A DNA stretch of 33,712 nucleotides from Rickettsiales bacterium UBA1997 (lineage in GTDB: Bacteria; Pseudomonadota; Alphaproteobacteria; Rickettsiales; UBA1997): assembly GCA_002335845.1 (NCBI GenBank), contig DDCV01000094.1:1144-34855 (forward strand), written 5' to 3'. This document shows positions 24,169 through 32,488 of this stretch, piece after piece. Every line of letters starts with the position of its first letter. Position 1 is the stretch's first letter. The notes under the pieces were generated by a model. The model did no database searches. It had not been told where the DNA came from and saw only the letters and a program-made list of their open reading frames with translations. A program made the translations under genes and the position numbers.

Positions 24169-24579
24169 CTAACTCTGTTTCCATCCTAAATTTGCAGCTT
24201 TCCAGCCATTTACAAGGCCTCTTTGCCTGTTATTATTTAAATCCCCTTCAAAGCCATTTGCTATATTGTAGCAATTTTGATATCCAATATTTTTACAAAA
24301 TTGAGCTGCGCTATTTGATCTAGCCCCAGTTCTGCATAAAAAGAATATTTTTGCTTCCTTATCCGCTATTGAATCGGATATATTATTGGCAAATTCTGGG
24401 TTTTCATCCATATTTGGATAAATCAACCATGGCAACAATATTGATTTATTTTTAAATACACTATCATCAACAACGCCCACAAATGAAAATTCTTCCTGAG
24501 TACGAACATCCACCAAAAAAGAATTTTGTTCGGTGGTAATGATATTAAATGCTAATTTTGATTCTACTTGTTCAATCAC
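24169..24579 (-). CDS. Rhodanese-like sulfurtransferase
   Basis: A 136-residue single-domain rhodanese. D-V-R-T-Q-E-E-F opens the domain and the catalytic loop is C-R-T-G-A-R-S with C82; N-G-F-E-G-D-L, then R-G-x-V-N-G-W-K-A-A-x-L-G-W follows, a C-terminus common in alphaproteobacterial members. It would carry a persulfide on C82 for sulfur transfer; the acceptor is unknown. It starts at GTG 24579; an in-frame stop lies 3-6 bases upstream, so no longer form exists. It heads the operon with dnaA and probably carries the promoter for it. Confidence 0.9.
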   Translation of the reverse strand: MIEQVESKLAFNIITTEQNSFLVDVRTQEEFSFVGVVDDSVFKNKSILLPWLIYPNMDENPEFANNISDSIADKEAKIFFLCRTGARSNSAAQFCKNIGYQNCYNIANGFEGDLNNNRQRGLVNGWKAANLGWKQS

Positions 24580-24946
24580 TTGTTAAATAAAAATTTAAGT
24601 ACTGTTTGCTTTATAAAACATAGCCTTAATTTAAAAAAATTGTCTACAAATATAGCGTTTTTTTAAGTAAAAGACATGAATTAATCACAATCCCAAAAGT
24701 AAAAAGGGAATCAATTTTTGGCACTAAAATTTAAAGCAGTAAAGTAAATTATTTCACTTTTTGTAAAATAAACCTCTTGACAGTTTTGACTCCTTAAAGA
24801 GCCAATGCTGGGGATTAAAACAATTTCTTGTTGTTGATATAGCTGGCTTGGTAGCAATATTTGATGACTAGCCCAATAGGTAAGCACTTCGCAAATTAGT
24901 CAAGTATTTTTATGAAAATAGTTTGAATTATATTATACAAGAAATG
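24580..24946. other. 367-base intergenic region upstream of the rhodanese-dnaA operon
   Basis: No gene was found here on either strand. On the minus strand a weak promoter candidate for the rhodanese-dnaA genes is TAGACA (complement of 24641-24646) with TATGTT (complement of 24617-24622), 18 bases apart. On the plus strand there is a good TTGACA near 24778 without a matching -10 box, and a short hairpin (TGACTA near 24865 with TAGTCA near 24897). I see no clustered TTATCCACA-type DnaA boxes and no recognised small RNA. Confidence 0.4.
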
Positions 24947-25750
24947 CTAACTTTTTGCAGTTTTTGTTGATAAAAATATCAAATAAAGTCCGGTTAAAAT
25001 GATTGGTAATGACAAAATTTGACCCATAGTTATTTGACTAAAAATAAAACCAAGATGATCATCGGGTTCGCGGAAAAATTCGACAATAAAACGCGCCAAA
25101 CCATAGCCAATTAAGAAAATTCCCGTTAAAAAACCCTGTTTTTGATATATTTTTTTATTAAAACGACAAATTATCAAAACTAAAAAAAGAACAATACCTT
25201 CCAAAAAAGCTTCATAAATTTGACTCGGGTGCCTTGGATAAAGTCCAGCATTGGGAAATATTATTCCAAATTTTGAATCGGTGAAGCGACCATAAAGCTC
25301 CATATTAATAAAATTAGCAATACGACCAAAAAATAAACCTATAGGTGCAATTACTGATAGATTATCAGTTAATTTGAAGAAATTTACCTTATTTTTTTTG
25401 CAAAATAGATACATCCCCACCCCAGAGCCAATCAAGCCTCCATGAAAAGACATGCCTCCATGCCAAAAAGCAAAAATTTCTAGAGGATTTGAAACAAAAT
25501 AACCAAAATTATAAAATATAATATATCCCAATCTTCCGCCCAAGATGATAGATAAAACTGCCCAAGCTAGCCAATTATCTAAGGCCTCTTTTGACATTAT
25601 TTTTTCTTTCTTATTAACAAATCCCAACCAAAAAAGTGTAGCTAAAATTCCAAAAATATAAGCCAAAGAATACCAGCGAATTTGTAGGGGGCCAAGGGAG
25701 ATTAAAACTGGATCAATATATGGTAGAACGAAGTTTGAATATTGATTCAT
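24947..25750 (-). CDS. lgt: Prolipoprotein diacylglyceryl transferase
   Basis: A 267-residue inner-membrane enzyme with seven expected helices that moves diacylglycerol from phosphatidylglycerol onto the lipobox cysteine of lipoproteins. Family residues are in place: H103 in H-G-G-M-S-F-H-G-G and R143 in [14 protein letters not shown], at the same numbers as in E. coli, and a later F-R-E-P-D-D-H-L-G. It would act on the many lipoproteins encoded in this window, including the subtilase autotransporter. The ATG overlaps the queF stop by four bases (ATGA), so the two are translationally coupled. Confidence 0.97.
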   Translation of the reverse strand: MNQYSNFVLPYIDPVLISLGPLQIRWYSLAYIFGILATLFWLGFVNKKEKIMSKEALDNWLAWAVLSIILGGRLGYIIFYNFGYFVSNPLEIFAFWHGGMSFHGGLIGSGVGMYLFCKKNKVNFFKLTDNLSVIAPIGLFFGRIANFINMELYGRFTDSKFGIIFPNAGLYPRHPSQIYEAFLEGIVLFLVLIICRFNKKIYQKQGFLTGIFLIGYGLARFIVEFFREPDDHLGFIFSQITMGQILSLPIILTGLYLIFLSTKTAKS

Positions 25751-26199
25751 CTTGCTTTATAAGTTGGGACTCCTTGATCAGGTAGCCAAAGATTTTTTGG
25801 CAATTCGCCATGTTGAAAAAAAATATCAATTGGAATTCCGCCACGAGGATACCAATAGCCGCCAATTCTAAGAAATTTTGGCTTTATTAGCGATATAATA
25901 TCTTTGGCAATTTGCACGGTGCAATCTTCATGAAATGCGCCATGATTACGATATGAAAAAAGATATAATTTTAGCGATTTACTTTCCACCATGTTTTTGC
26001 TGGGTGCATAATCTATCACAATATTAGCAAAATCTGGCTGACTGGTTACTGGACAAATTGAGGTAAATTCTGGGCAAGTAAGGCGAATTAGATAATCAAC
26101 ATCTGGGTGTGGATTATCTACTTTTTCAAGCATTGTTTTATCAACCTTATCAAGCTGATAATTCGTTTTTTGACCTAAATTAAGTGAATTTTGTGACAT
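25747..26199 (-). CDS. queF: NADPH-dependent 7-cyano-7-deazaguanine reductase (QueF, short form)
   Basis: Reduces the nitrile preQ0 to the amine preQ1 in queuosine synthesis. This is the unimodular 150-residue type. The thioimide-forming cysteine is C49 in [10 protein letters not shown], the proton donor is D56, the NADPH motif E-S-K-S-L-K-L-Y is at 72-79, and H90-E91 follow. The spacings equal those I recall for Bacillus subtilis QueF (C55, D62, H96, E97), so the enzyme looks functional. It overlaps lgt by four bases. queA, which uses preQ1 after its insertion into tRNA by Tgt, is at 19243; no tgt or queCDE is visible. Confidence 0.95.
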   Translation of the reverse strand: MSQNSLNLGQKTNYQLDKVDKTMLEKVDNPHPDVDYLIRLTCPEFTSICPVTSQPDFANIVIDYAPSKNMVESKSLKLYLFSYRNHGAFHEDCTVQIAKDIISLIKPKFLRIGGYWYPRGGIPIDIFFQHGELPKNLWLPDQGVPTYKAR

Positions 26200-26255
26200 T
26201 ATATTTTCTTATATACTACAATATTTTTAATTTACTTTGATGCCATATTTTTGAC

Positions 26256-27122
26256 TTAAGTAGTCATTAATTGTGCTACTTCACTATCTTTTAAATTGCG
26301 ATCAAAAATCATTACCTCAGATATTAATCCATCGTGATAATGAGCATTATATGAGGCGCTGCCAATGACAAACCTTTCTCCCGCTATATTGAGCGCTGAA
26401 TTATCCGCATTAGTTGTGCCGATAGTTTCAGAATTACTATTAAGATAAAGCGTTATGTTATTTGCCAGCTGATGATTTGCTATGACAATGGCTATATATT
26501 CTGTATTATTTGCATAGCTAATTGAAACATAATCATTAGCGAAACCCGCAAAGCCAAATTGATTGGTACCATTAAAATACATCATCCCCGATCTATTAGC
26601 TGCGTGTGAATTTGTTCCTTGCCCAATTGCTATATCGCCCCCTGATGGGTCGAAGATATTCACTACCGCTACCATTGTGTAACTATCATCACCTGCGTTG
26701 ATTGGCATATCTACGAGATTTTCTAAAACATCATTAATACCGTCAAATTGTAAACTTGGAAGACCGCCAATGCCATTTTTAACATAAATTGGCTGATTGC
26801 TTGATGTAGCTTGAGTTACATTTATTTTATCATTTGGGCGAGATAATTTGATATCATTCCATGATGATATAAAGCTTCCTTGATTAGGCTGGTTGCCGTC
26901 ATTAGTTGTTAGAGATTCTTCTTTAGTGGTTTCTAGCCAAATTCTTAAATCGGGTATGGTATTTATAGAAGAAGAATTTGTTACAGAGCGTGCTGCGGTT
27001 AGTTTAATTTGAGAATATAAATCTCCACCTTTAGTAACCCCAGCTACCAATATACCTATTATCAATATTACTATTGAGAGCTCTATTAAAGAAAAGGCCT
27101 TGTTGAGTGTTTTTTGATTCAT
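26256..27122 (-). CDS. Prepilin-like protein with LamG-type domain (paralog 1)
   Basis: The start chosen is ATG 27122 (288 residues); an in-frame TTG at 27131 would add three residues. The N-terminus is a class III (prepilin) signal: N-K-A followed by F-S-L-I-E-L-S-I-V-I-L-I-I-G-I-L-V-A-G, with cleavage expected before F and E at +5. Alanine replaces the usual glycine at -1. From about residue 55 a concanavalin-like (LamG/laminin G-3) domain runs to the end, with L-Q-F-D-G-I-N-D and E-V-M-I-F-D-R-N-L. It is likely a minor pilin or surface pseudopilin carrying a binding domain. No other pilus gene is near. A related protein is at 31621-32481. Confidence 0.82.
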   Translation of the reverse strand: MNQKTLNKAFSLIELSIVILIIGILVAGVTKGGDLYSQIKLTAARSVTNSSSINTIPDLRIWLETTKEESLTTNDGNQPNQGSFISSWNDIKLSRPNDKINVTQATSSNQPIYVKNGIGGLPSLQFDGINDVLENLVDMPINAGDDSYTMVAVVNIFDPSGGDIAIGQGTNSHAANRSGMMYFNGTNQFGFAGFANDYVSISYANNTEYIAIVIANHQLANNITLYLNSNSETIGTTNADNSALNIAGERFVIGSASYNAHYHDGLISEVMIFDRNLKDSEVAQLMTT

Positions 27123-27138
27123 GATTTGCAATCTATCT

Positions 27139-27672
27139 CTAATTTAATTTTTTAAAGCCGATTGCTAATCTCCCAACTCGAAATCCAAACTTTGTCATGT
27201 CAGAGACATTTATCAAAGATTTGTCATCAACCAAATATAGCCAATCTTTAACTTTTATGTCATATTTTTTACCATCTACTGGAATCGTTATGACATAATC
27301 CATTTTAACAGCATTGCCATATTGCTGGCCTTGTGAGATATTGACGATATCGTGAGCAGTTCCTGTAAAATTATGGTCATCTATCATTTTTAATGTCCAA
27401 GTGCGATGATCGTTTTTACCATCAGAAAATTCAAAATGCTCCACTAAAGTTCCAACATTTCCTTTCCACGACCCCTTAATATCCACGGTAAAAGTTTTAA
27501 TAACCTTGCCGCTGCGATCTTGCAAAATACCAAAAGCTTCTAGATCGCCGTTAAAATATTGACGAATATCGATTTTTGGCTCGTTTTTAGCATAAATTTT
27601 AGGATCATGGGAACAATTTGTAAGAAACATAGCTATGGTAATTAAGGTTAAAAAAGAAAAAATATTTTTCAT
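27139..27672 (-). CDS. DUF3833 lipoprotein (paralog 2)
   Basis: A 177-residue lipoprotein with lipobox F-L-T-N-C (C20). The DUF3833 body is more typical here than in the paralog at 21359: Q-Y-F-N-G-D-L-E-A-F-G, D-R-S-G-K-V, D-I-K-G-S-W-K-G-N-V-G-T-L, R-T-W-T-L-K-M, G-T-A-H-D-I-V, G-Q-Q-Y-G-N-A-V, and K-D-W-L-Y-L-V-D-D-K-S followed by M-T-K-F-G-F-R-V-G. The family has no established activity; its shape resembles lipocalin-like periplasmic proteins (inference). It lies between lpxC and the LamG prepilin on the same strand, 17 bases before the latter. Confidence 0.88.
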   Translation of the reverse strand: MKNIFSFLTLITIAMFLTNCSHDPKIYAKNEPKIDIRQYFNGDLEAFGILQDRSGKVIKTFTVDIKGSWKGNVGTLVEHFEFSDGKNDHRTWTLKMIDDHNFTGTAHDIVNISQGQQYGNAVKMDYVITIPVDGKKYDIKVKDWLYLVDDKSLINVSDMTKFGFRVGRLAIGFKKLN

Positions 27673-27704
27673 AAGATGTGATCAAAAAAATTATTATTAA
27701 TTTA

Positions 27705-27750
27705 TGTCATTTAAACTTTATAATTGATTATTTATCAATTTTAAATGGCA
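27705..27750 (-). terminator. Hairpin immediately after lpxC
   Basis: Outer arms TGTCATTTAAA (27705-27715) and TTTAAATGGCA (27740-27750) pair with one wobble, and a smaller ATTGAT/ATCAAT hairpin sits inside. It starts directly after the lpxC stop in the minus direction. A T-run comes only about 13 bases further, so termination may be partial. Confidence 0.45.
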
Positions 27751-28611
27751 TTATACAATTCGCCACGCCGATTTGTCGGCAAAGAGCTTTCTTAGTAACT
27801 TGTTATTTATTGTGTGTCCAGGCTTAAATGCATTAAAGTGGCCAACTATAAAATGACCAGACAGATATATATCGCCGATAAAGTCTAGAACTTTATGTTT
27901 TACTAACTCATCTTTATATCGCAACCCTTCCTTATTAATGGTCTTGCCATATTCATCAAGTACTATTGCATTTTTTAGCGATCCGCCTTGAGCCAATCCT
28001 AATTTATGCATATAATCAATTTCACTTTTAAAGCAAAATGTTCTTGCTCGACAAATATCAGTTTTAAAAGAGCTAGATATTGCCTTATATGAAAATTTTT
28101 GTTGACCAACTCCTGGAAAATCAACCTCTAGATCTAAAGAGAATTCTTTGGCGGGCAAGACCTCAATGAATTTTCCATCTTCTTCATAGCGCACTTTTTT
28201 TAGAATCTCAATTTCTCTGCGATCGTCTTTTTGAATTTTTATACCAGCGCATTCTATCAAAAAAACAAATGGCTCGGAACTGCCATCCATAATCGGCACC
28301 TCGCCTCCATCAATCTCAATAATTAGATTATCAATGCCACAGCCCCAAATTGCAGCCATAAGATGCTCTACAGTTGAAACTTCAACGCCAGACTCATTTT
28401 TTATAACTGTTCCCAAATTTGTAGCACTAACATTGGCGTAATTGGCAGTTATTTCGTTATTTTTGTCTTTAATATCAACTCGACGAAAAACTATGCCACT
28501 ATTATCTTTGGCAGGATTTAGCACGATATTCACTTCTTGATTAGAATGTAGACTAACTCCATTACAGCTGATTTTGCTACTTATTGTTTTTTGTGATAAA
28601 TTATGCGTCAT
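27751..28611 (-). CDS. lpxC: UDP-3-O-acyl-N-acetylglucosamine deacetylase
   Basis: The zinc enzyme that commits UDP-acyl-GlcNAc to lipid A synthesis. Zinc ligands H83 (T-V-E-H-L-M-A-A), H239 and D243 (K-H-K-V-L-D) and the catalytic E82 and H266 (K-P-G-H) are all present, matching E. coli H79, H238, D242, E78 and H265 in spacing. M-D-G-S-S-E-P-F and C-R-A-R-T-F are also typical. The 286-residue length is slightly shorter than the usual 300. It is good evidence that this organism makes lipid A. Neighbours: RDD and thiL genes upstream on the same strand. Confidence 0.97.
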   Translation of the reverse strand: MTHNLSQKTISSKISCNGVSLHSNQEVNIVLNPAKDNSGIVFRRVDIKDKNNEITANYANVSATNLGTVIKNESGVEVSTVEHLMAAIWGCGIDNLIIEIDGGEVPIMDGSSEPFVFLIECAGIKIQKDDRREIEILKKVRYEEDGKFIEVLPAKEFSLDLEVDFPGVGQQKFSYKAISSSFKTDICRARTFCFKSEIDYMHKLGLAQGGSLKNAIVLDEYGKTINKEGLRYKDELVKHKVLDFIGDIYLSGHFIVGHFNAFKPGHTINNKLLRKLFADKSAWRIV

Positions 28612-28678
28612 TGAGAATATTAATTATCAAAATTAAAGGCTATTTGAAATCTAAACAGAGCCCAGTAAATGATATAAA

Positions 28679-29326
28679 TTACTTATACCATGGATATTTT
28701 TTATCTATCTTACCTTCAGCAACAATTACACGACATATTATATCGTAAATTGTGCTTTTATTTTTTGTGAAATATTGCGCCTGAAGCCAGGCTACAAATA
28801 TTATAGTTAATATGATATTGGTAAAGCTATGAGTTACAGCATTAATTAGAGATATGTTATAAGCAGCGACATACGCCATGATATACATAGCATAAATAAA
28901 TGGCATTATCGAGAGGAAATAATATAGCAAGGCTCTTTTAAAGCCTATCGTCATACCATTTAGCTTGATGGCTTTTATATTTATAACCCTCTTGCCAATC
29001 GTTGCTTGCCAAGTTGAGGAGTGCAGATAAGCATAGTAAAATGCGCCAACAGCAACAATAATAAGGTAGAATATTATCAATGATGAGAAAAGCTCGTGAT
29101 TTCTAAAGAATCCTACATGATCAGCATTTTGCTGCAAGAAAGGGGTGCTGAATTTGGCAGTAAAATCTTCTTCAAATTGAATAATTATATTTTTAAGCCA
29201 CAATTCTCCAAGTAGTGCCATGAAAAAAAACCGCAATAGAAAAACGATAAATATATCAATAGATGTCGATACTAGTCTTTGGGTTGAAGTGGCATAATTT
29301 ATAATTGATTTGTCTTCAGTGTTCAT
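28679..29326 (-). CDS. RDD-family membrane protein
   Basis: A 215-residue inner-membrane protein with about four hydrophobic segments. The family features are Q-R-L-V-S-T-S-I-D-I-F near residue 16 (the conserved R and D), a central loop, and the second block W-Q-A-T-I-G-K-R-V-I-N-I-K-A-I-K. RDD proteins are a broad group with few known functions; some appear to be ion transporters. The start overlaps the thiL end by 11 bases, implying coupling. Confidence 0.83.
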   Translation of the reverse strand: MNTEDKSIINYATSTQRLVSTSIDIFIVFLLRFFFMALLGELWLKNIIIQFEEDFTAKFSTPFLQQNADHVGFFRNHELFSSLIIFYLIIVAVGAFYYAYLHSSTWQATIGKRVINIKAIKLNGMTIGFKRALLYYFLSIMPFIYAMYIMAYVAAYNISLINAVTHSFTNIILTIIFVAWLQAQYFTKNKSTIYDIICRVIVAEGKIDKKYPWYK

Positions 29327-30308
29327 AGCCTAAATTGCTAAAATTTATAATTTGTTTTTTTGAATTATCCAAAAATAACTCAACTCTATTTTTACTTTTA
29401 TTCTTATTGAATTGTCCAATGCATGAAATTTTAATTTTTAAACTATCTTGCAAAGACATTATTTTATCAAAATCATCTTTATTGGCGCTAAATGCCAATT
29501 CATAATCATCGCCCTTATTTATTAAATCTTTACTAAATGAATAATCTAGTTTTTTTGTAAAAAAAGTAGGAATCTTATTGAGGTAAATTTCGCAAGATAA
29601 ATTAGAGGATTGGCAAATATGATTTATATCGGCTATAAGACCGTCGGAAATATCAATGGCACATTTTGACAAATTTGTCTTTATCAGCTCTTGACCTAAG
29701 GCAATTTGAGGAGTTGGAAAATAATGCCTATTTAGCAAATATTCTTTTTCATTTTCATTAAAATGAAATTTATTAATATAATCTGAATTTTGCACTAAAT
29801 TTAGCCCCAAAAAAGCATCACCAATAGAGCCAGAAACAAAAATTAAATCATTTTCTAGAGCGTTTTGACGAGATAGATTTTGTCCTTTCTTCATAATACC
29901 AAAAATGGTAATAGAAAAAAACAACGGATCTGATTGTCTTTTTAAAGAAATTGTATCACCGCCAATTAACGATAGATCATAAATATTTTGGGTATCTTTC
30001 AAACCCCTAACAAAATCTTTAATAAAATTATCATCATTAATTTTGCTAAAACCCAACATATAAAAAGCTGGCTTTGCTCCAGATGAGGCAATATCCGACA
30101 AATTGCTGCGCAGCAATTTACTAGCAATTTTATAGCCACCATCATTTCGATAAAAATGTACATTCTCGCAAATAATATCTTTACTCACAATTAATTGCTC
30201 ACCATCTTTCAGTGAAATTTTTGCTACATCGTCACACAAATCTTGCGAAATAAAAGATTTCTTAACTAGCGGCTTGAATAATTGGTTAATTAGTTCAAAT
30301 TCATTCAT
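29316..30308 (-). CDS. thiL: Thiamine-monophosphate kinase
   Basis: Phosphorylates thiamine monophosphate to the active cofactor thiamine pyrophosphate. The 330-residue protein has the ThiL/PurM fold landmarks: D-D-V-A near residue 27, S-K-D-I-I-C-E-N-V-H-F (in place of the common T-D-x-x-x-E-G-V-H-F), L-S-D-I-A-S-S-G-A-K-P, G-G-D-T, and A-I-D-I-S-D-G-L-I-A-D. HypE, PurM and SelD share the fold but lack this motif set. No other thi gene is visible. It diverges from kbl with only 32 bases between the starts, so promoters must be compact or overlapping. Confidence 0.93.
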   Translation of the reverse strand: MNEFELINQLFKPLVKKSFISQDLCDDVAKISLKDGEQLIVSKDIICENVHFYRNDGGYKIASKLLRSNLSDIASSGAKPAFYMLGFSKINDDNFIKDFVRGLKDTQNIYDLSLIGGDTISLKRQSDPLFFSITIFGIMKKGQNLSRQNALENDLIFVSGSIGDAFLGLNLVQNSDYINKFHFNENEKEYLLNRHYFPTPQIALGQELIKTNLSKCAIDISDGLIADINHICQSSNLSCEIYLNKIPTFFTKKLDYSFSKDLINKGDDYELAFSANKDDFDKIMSLQDSLKIKISCIGQFNKNKSKNRVELFLDNSKKQIINFSNLGYEH

Positions 30309-30340
30309 GATTTTTATGAAATTTCAAAATAAAAAATATA

Positions 30341-31555
30341 ATGATTAGCGATAAATTTTTAAGCAATATTAAAACTGAACTTGAAGACCTTAAAAAAGAA
30401 GGTTTGTATAAAGGTGAATATGAAATCACCAGCCAACAATCGGCTGACATAGAAATATTTCATCAAGATGAGCGCAAAAAAGTTATTAATTTTTGCGCCA
30501 ATAACTATTTGGGCCTAGCAAATGATAGAGATTTAATTGAAGTGGGCAAGAGATCTCTTGATGATTATGGCCTTGGCACTGCGTCAGTTCGCTTTATTTG
30601 TGGCACACAAGATATTCACAAAAGATTTGAAGGTAGATTAGCAAGCTTCTTGGGCTATGAAGATGTTATAAGTTTCTCATCTTGTTTTGCTGCCAATAAT
30701 GGTGTTTTTGCGGCACTTTTTGACAAGGATGATGCTATTATTTCTGCTGATTTAAACCATGCTAGCTTGATTGATGGCATTAGGCTGTGTAAGGCGCATC
30801 GCTATTTTTATAAATTTGATGATATGGCAGATCTTGAGAAAAAACTACAAGAAGCCCAGAATCACAAAAATAAGGTAATTGTTACTGATGGCGTTTTTTC
30901 AATGGATGGCGATATTGCCAAGTTAGATCAAATTTGTGATTTAGCTGATAAATATGAAGCCTTGCTATTAGTTGATGATTGCCATGCTACTGGATTTGTT
31001 GGCGCTAATGGTCGTGGCACGGCAGAATATTTTGCTGTTGAAGGTCGCGTTGATATTCTAACTTCAACATTAGGTAAAGCTTTAGGTGGAACTGCTGGTG
31101 GATTTATTGCTTCAAGAAAAGAAATTATTGATAAATTACGCAATAAAGCCCGACCTTATCTCTTTTCCAATAATATTTCTCCAGTAACGGCGGCAACTGG
31201 TATTGAAATAATTGATCGCATTGAAAATTCTCGCGATCTAATTGAAAAACTCGGCGATAATACCGCATATTTTAGAAGGGCAATGTTAGAAGCGGGCTTT
31301 GATTTACGAGATCCAAAAGCGGTTCATCCAGTGGTTCCAGTTATGCTTGGCGATGCTAAATTGGCGGCACATTTTGCTAAATTAATGATTGAAGAAGAAG
31401 GAATATATGTAATTGCCTTTTCATATCCGGTGGTTCCTCAAGGCGAAGCTAGAATTAGAGTACAAATTTCAGCAGCTCATAATCAAGAGCATTTAGATAA
31501 AGCGATTTCAGCTTTTAAAAAGGTGGGAGAACAATTAGGAGTTTTAAAAATATAA
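30341..31555 (+). CDS. kbl: Glycine C-acetyltransferase (2-amino-3-ketobutyrate CoA ligase)
   Basis: A PLP enzyme that splits 2-amino-3-oxobutanoate with CoA into glycine and acetyl-CoA, the second step of threonine breakdown. The 404 residues follow E. coli Kbl throughout: I-N-F-C-A-N-N-Y-L-G-L-A, A-S-V-R-F-I-C-G-T-Q-D, D-G-V-F-S-M-D-G, D-D-C-H-A-T-G-F-V-G, the PLP lysine K246 in T-L-G-K-A-L-G-G, and A-R-P-Y-L-F-S-N. The related alpha-oxoamine synthases ALAS, BioF and SPT were considered, but the sequence tracks Kbl closely. No tdh is visible in the window. Codon use looks tidier and less biased to long A/T runs than neighbours, perhaps from high expression. Confidence 0.95.
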   Translation: MISDKFLSNIKTELEDLKKEGLYKGEYEITSQQSADIEIFHQDERKKVINFCANNYLGLANDRDLIEVGKRSLDDYGLGTASVRFICGTQDIHKRFEGRLASFLGYEDVISFSSCFAANNGVFAALFDKDDAIISADLNHASLIDGIRLCKAHRYFYKFDDMADLEKKLQEAQNHKNKVIVTDGVFSMDGDIAKLDQICDLADKYEALLLVDDCHATGFVGANGRGTAEYFAVEGRVDILTSTLGKALGGTAGGFIASRKEIIDKLRNKARPYLFSNNISPVTAATGIEIIDRIENSRDLIEKLGDNTAYFRRAMLEAGFDLRDPKAVHPVVPVMLGDAKLAAHFAKLMIEEEGIYVIAFSYPVVPQGEARIRVQISAAHNQEHLDKAISAFKKVGEQLGVLKI

Positions 31556-31620
31556 ATCAAAATGCCATATCTAATTCTAACGAATCTATTTTATTATTAA
31601 TTAATATTCTTCAATTTATC

Positions 31621-32481
31621 ATGAATAACAATTCAAGAAAGGCTTTTTCAATCATTGAACTATCCGTAGTAATTCTTACGGTAGGATTATTGATAGCGGG
31701 AATAACTAAGGGAAAATCTCTAGTAAATAAATTTAACAATATCGCTGATGAGTGGCAGGTTTACGGCTATTCCTATCAAGCTAATAGTATTGAAGCTTTG
31801 TATGATGATATGGAATTATGGCTTGATGCTTCTAATATAGATGGTGATAGTAACTCGACCTTAAGTAACAACAATACAATCGCTACTTGGAATGATTTAA
31901 GTGGCAATAATCGCCATGCTACCGCACCTTCTGGGCGTCAACCAATCTTTATATCGTCCGACAATAATGGAAATAATGCAGTTCTTTTTACTAGAGATCG
32001 CATGACTGCTCAGAGTGGAGTTGGCATCTCGGAAAATAAACCACGAACTATGATCATGGTTTTTCGCAGCATAGCAACAGTCGGTTCAAGTGAGCTATTT
32101 GGTACTGGTACCGGACAAATGATAGATGTTGGCACCCATTTATCTTCCAATAATCTAAGAGTTAGAAATAGCGATAATATTCGGTCAAATTCTGGAACAA
32201 TATTGTTAAATACTGATTATATTCTATTGGTCTCTCATGAGGAATCAAAACTTTTAGCTTCTGCAAATAATTTTGAAATAATCAATGAGGATCCTTCTGA
32301 TTATTTTAACTATACCCTCGATATTCCCGTTGGTATTGGTTGGTCTGGTTATGACGGCAGAGAGTTTGTTAATGGATATATAAGAGAGGTTTTGGTTTTT
32401 GATAAGGTTTTATTGTCAAGCGAAATAGATTTAGTCCATAGATATTTATCTCAGAAATGGGATATTGCGTTAGTAAATTAA
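31621..32481 (+). CDS. Prepilin-like protein with LamG-type domain (paralog 2)
   Basis: A 286-residue paralog of the protein at 26256-27122. The class III signal is R-K-A followed by F-S-I-I-E-L-S-V-V-I-L-T-V-G-L-L-I-A-G, again with A at -1 and E at +5, then I-T-K-G-K-S-L. From about residue 64 there is a LamG/concanavalin-like domain with L-W-L-D-A-S, T-W-N-D-L-S-G-N-N-R-H-A, and a C-terminal Y-I-R-E-V-L-V-F-D-K-V-L and Y-L-S-Q-K-W. It is expected to be processed by a prepilin peptidase and sit in or on a pilus or secretion pseudopilus. It lies between kbl and the dGTPase gene, 7 bases before the latter. Confidence 0.83.
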   Translation: MNNNSRKAFSIIELSVVILTVGLLIAGITKGKSLVNKFNNIADEWQVYGYSYQANSIEALYDDMELWLDASNIDGDSNSTLSNNNTIATWNDLSGNNRHATAPSGRQPIFISSDNNGNNAVLFTRDRMTAQSGVGISENKPRTMIMVFRSIATVGSSELFGTGTGQMIDVGTHLSSNNLRVRNSDNIRSNSGTILLNTDYILLVSHEESKLLASANNFEIINEDPSDYFNYTLDIPVGIGWSGYDGREFVNGYIREVLVFDKVLLSSEIDLVHRYLSQKWDIALVN

Positions 32482-32488
32482 ACAAGAA

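Noticed and set aside
26200..26255. A preQ1 riboswitch upstream of queF
   Set aside because: The short leader lacks the C-rich stem-loop and A-rich tail of known preQ1 aptamers.
30341..31555. 5-aminolevulinate synthase (HemA) or BioF instead of Kbl
   Set aside because: The related PLP enzymes share the fold, but the A-S-V-R-F-I-C-G-T-Q-D and A-R-P-Y-L-F-S-N blocks and the whole length follow Kbl.
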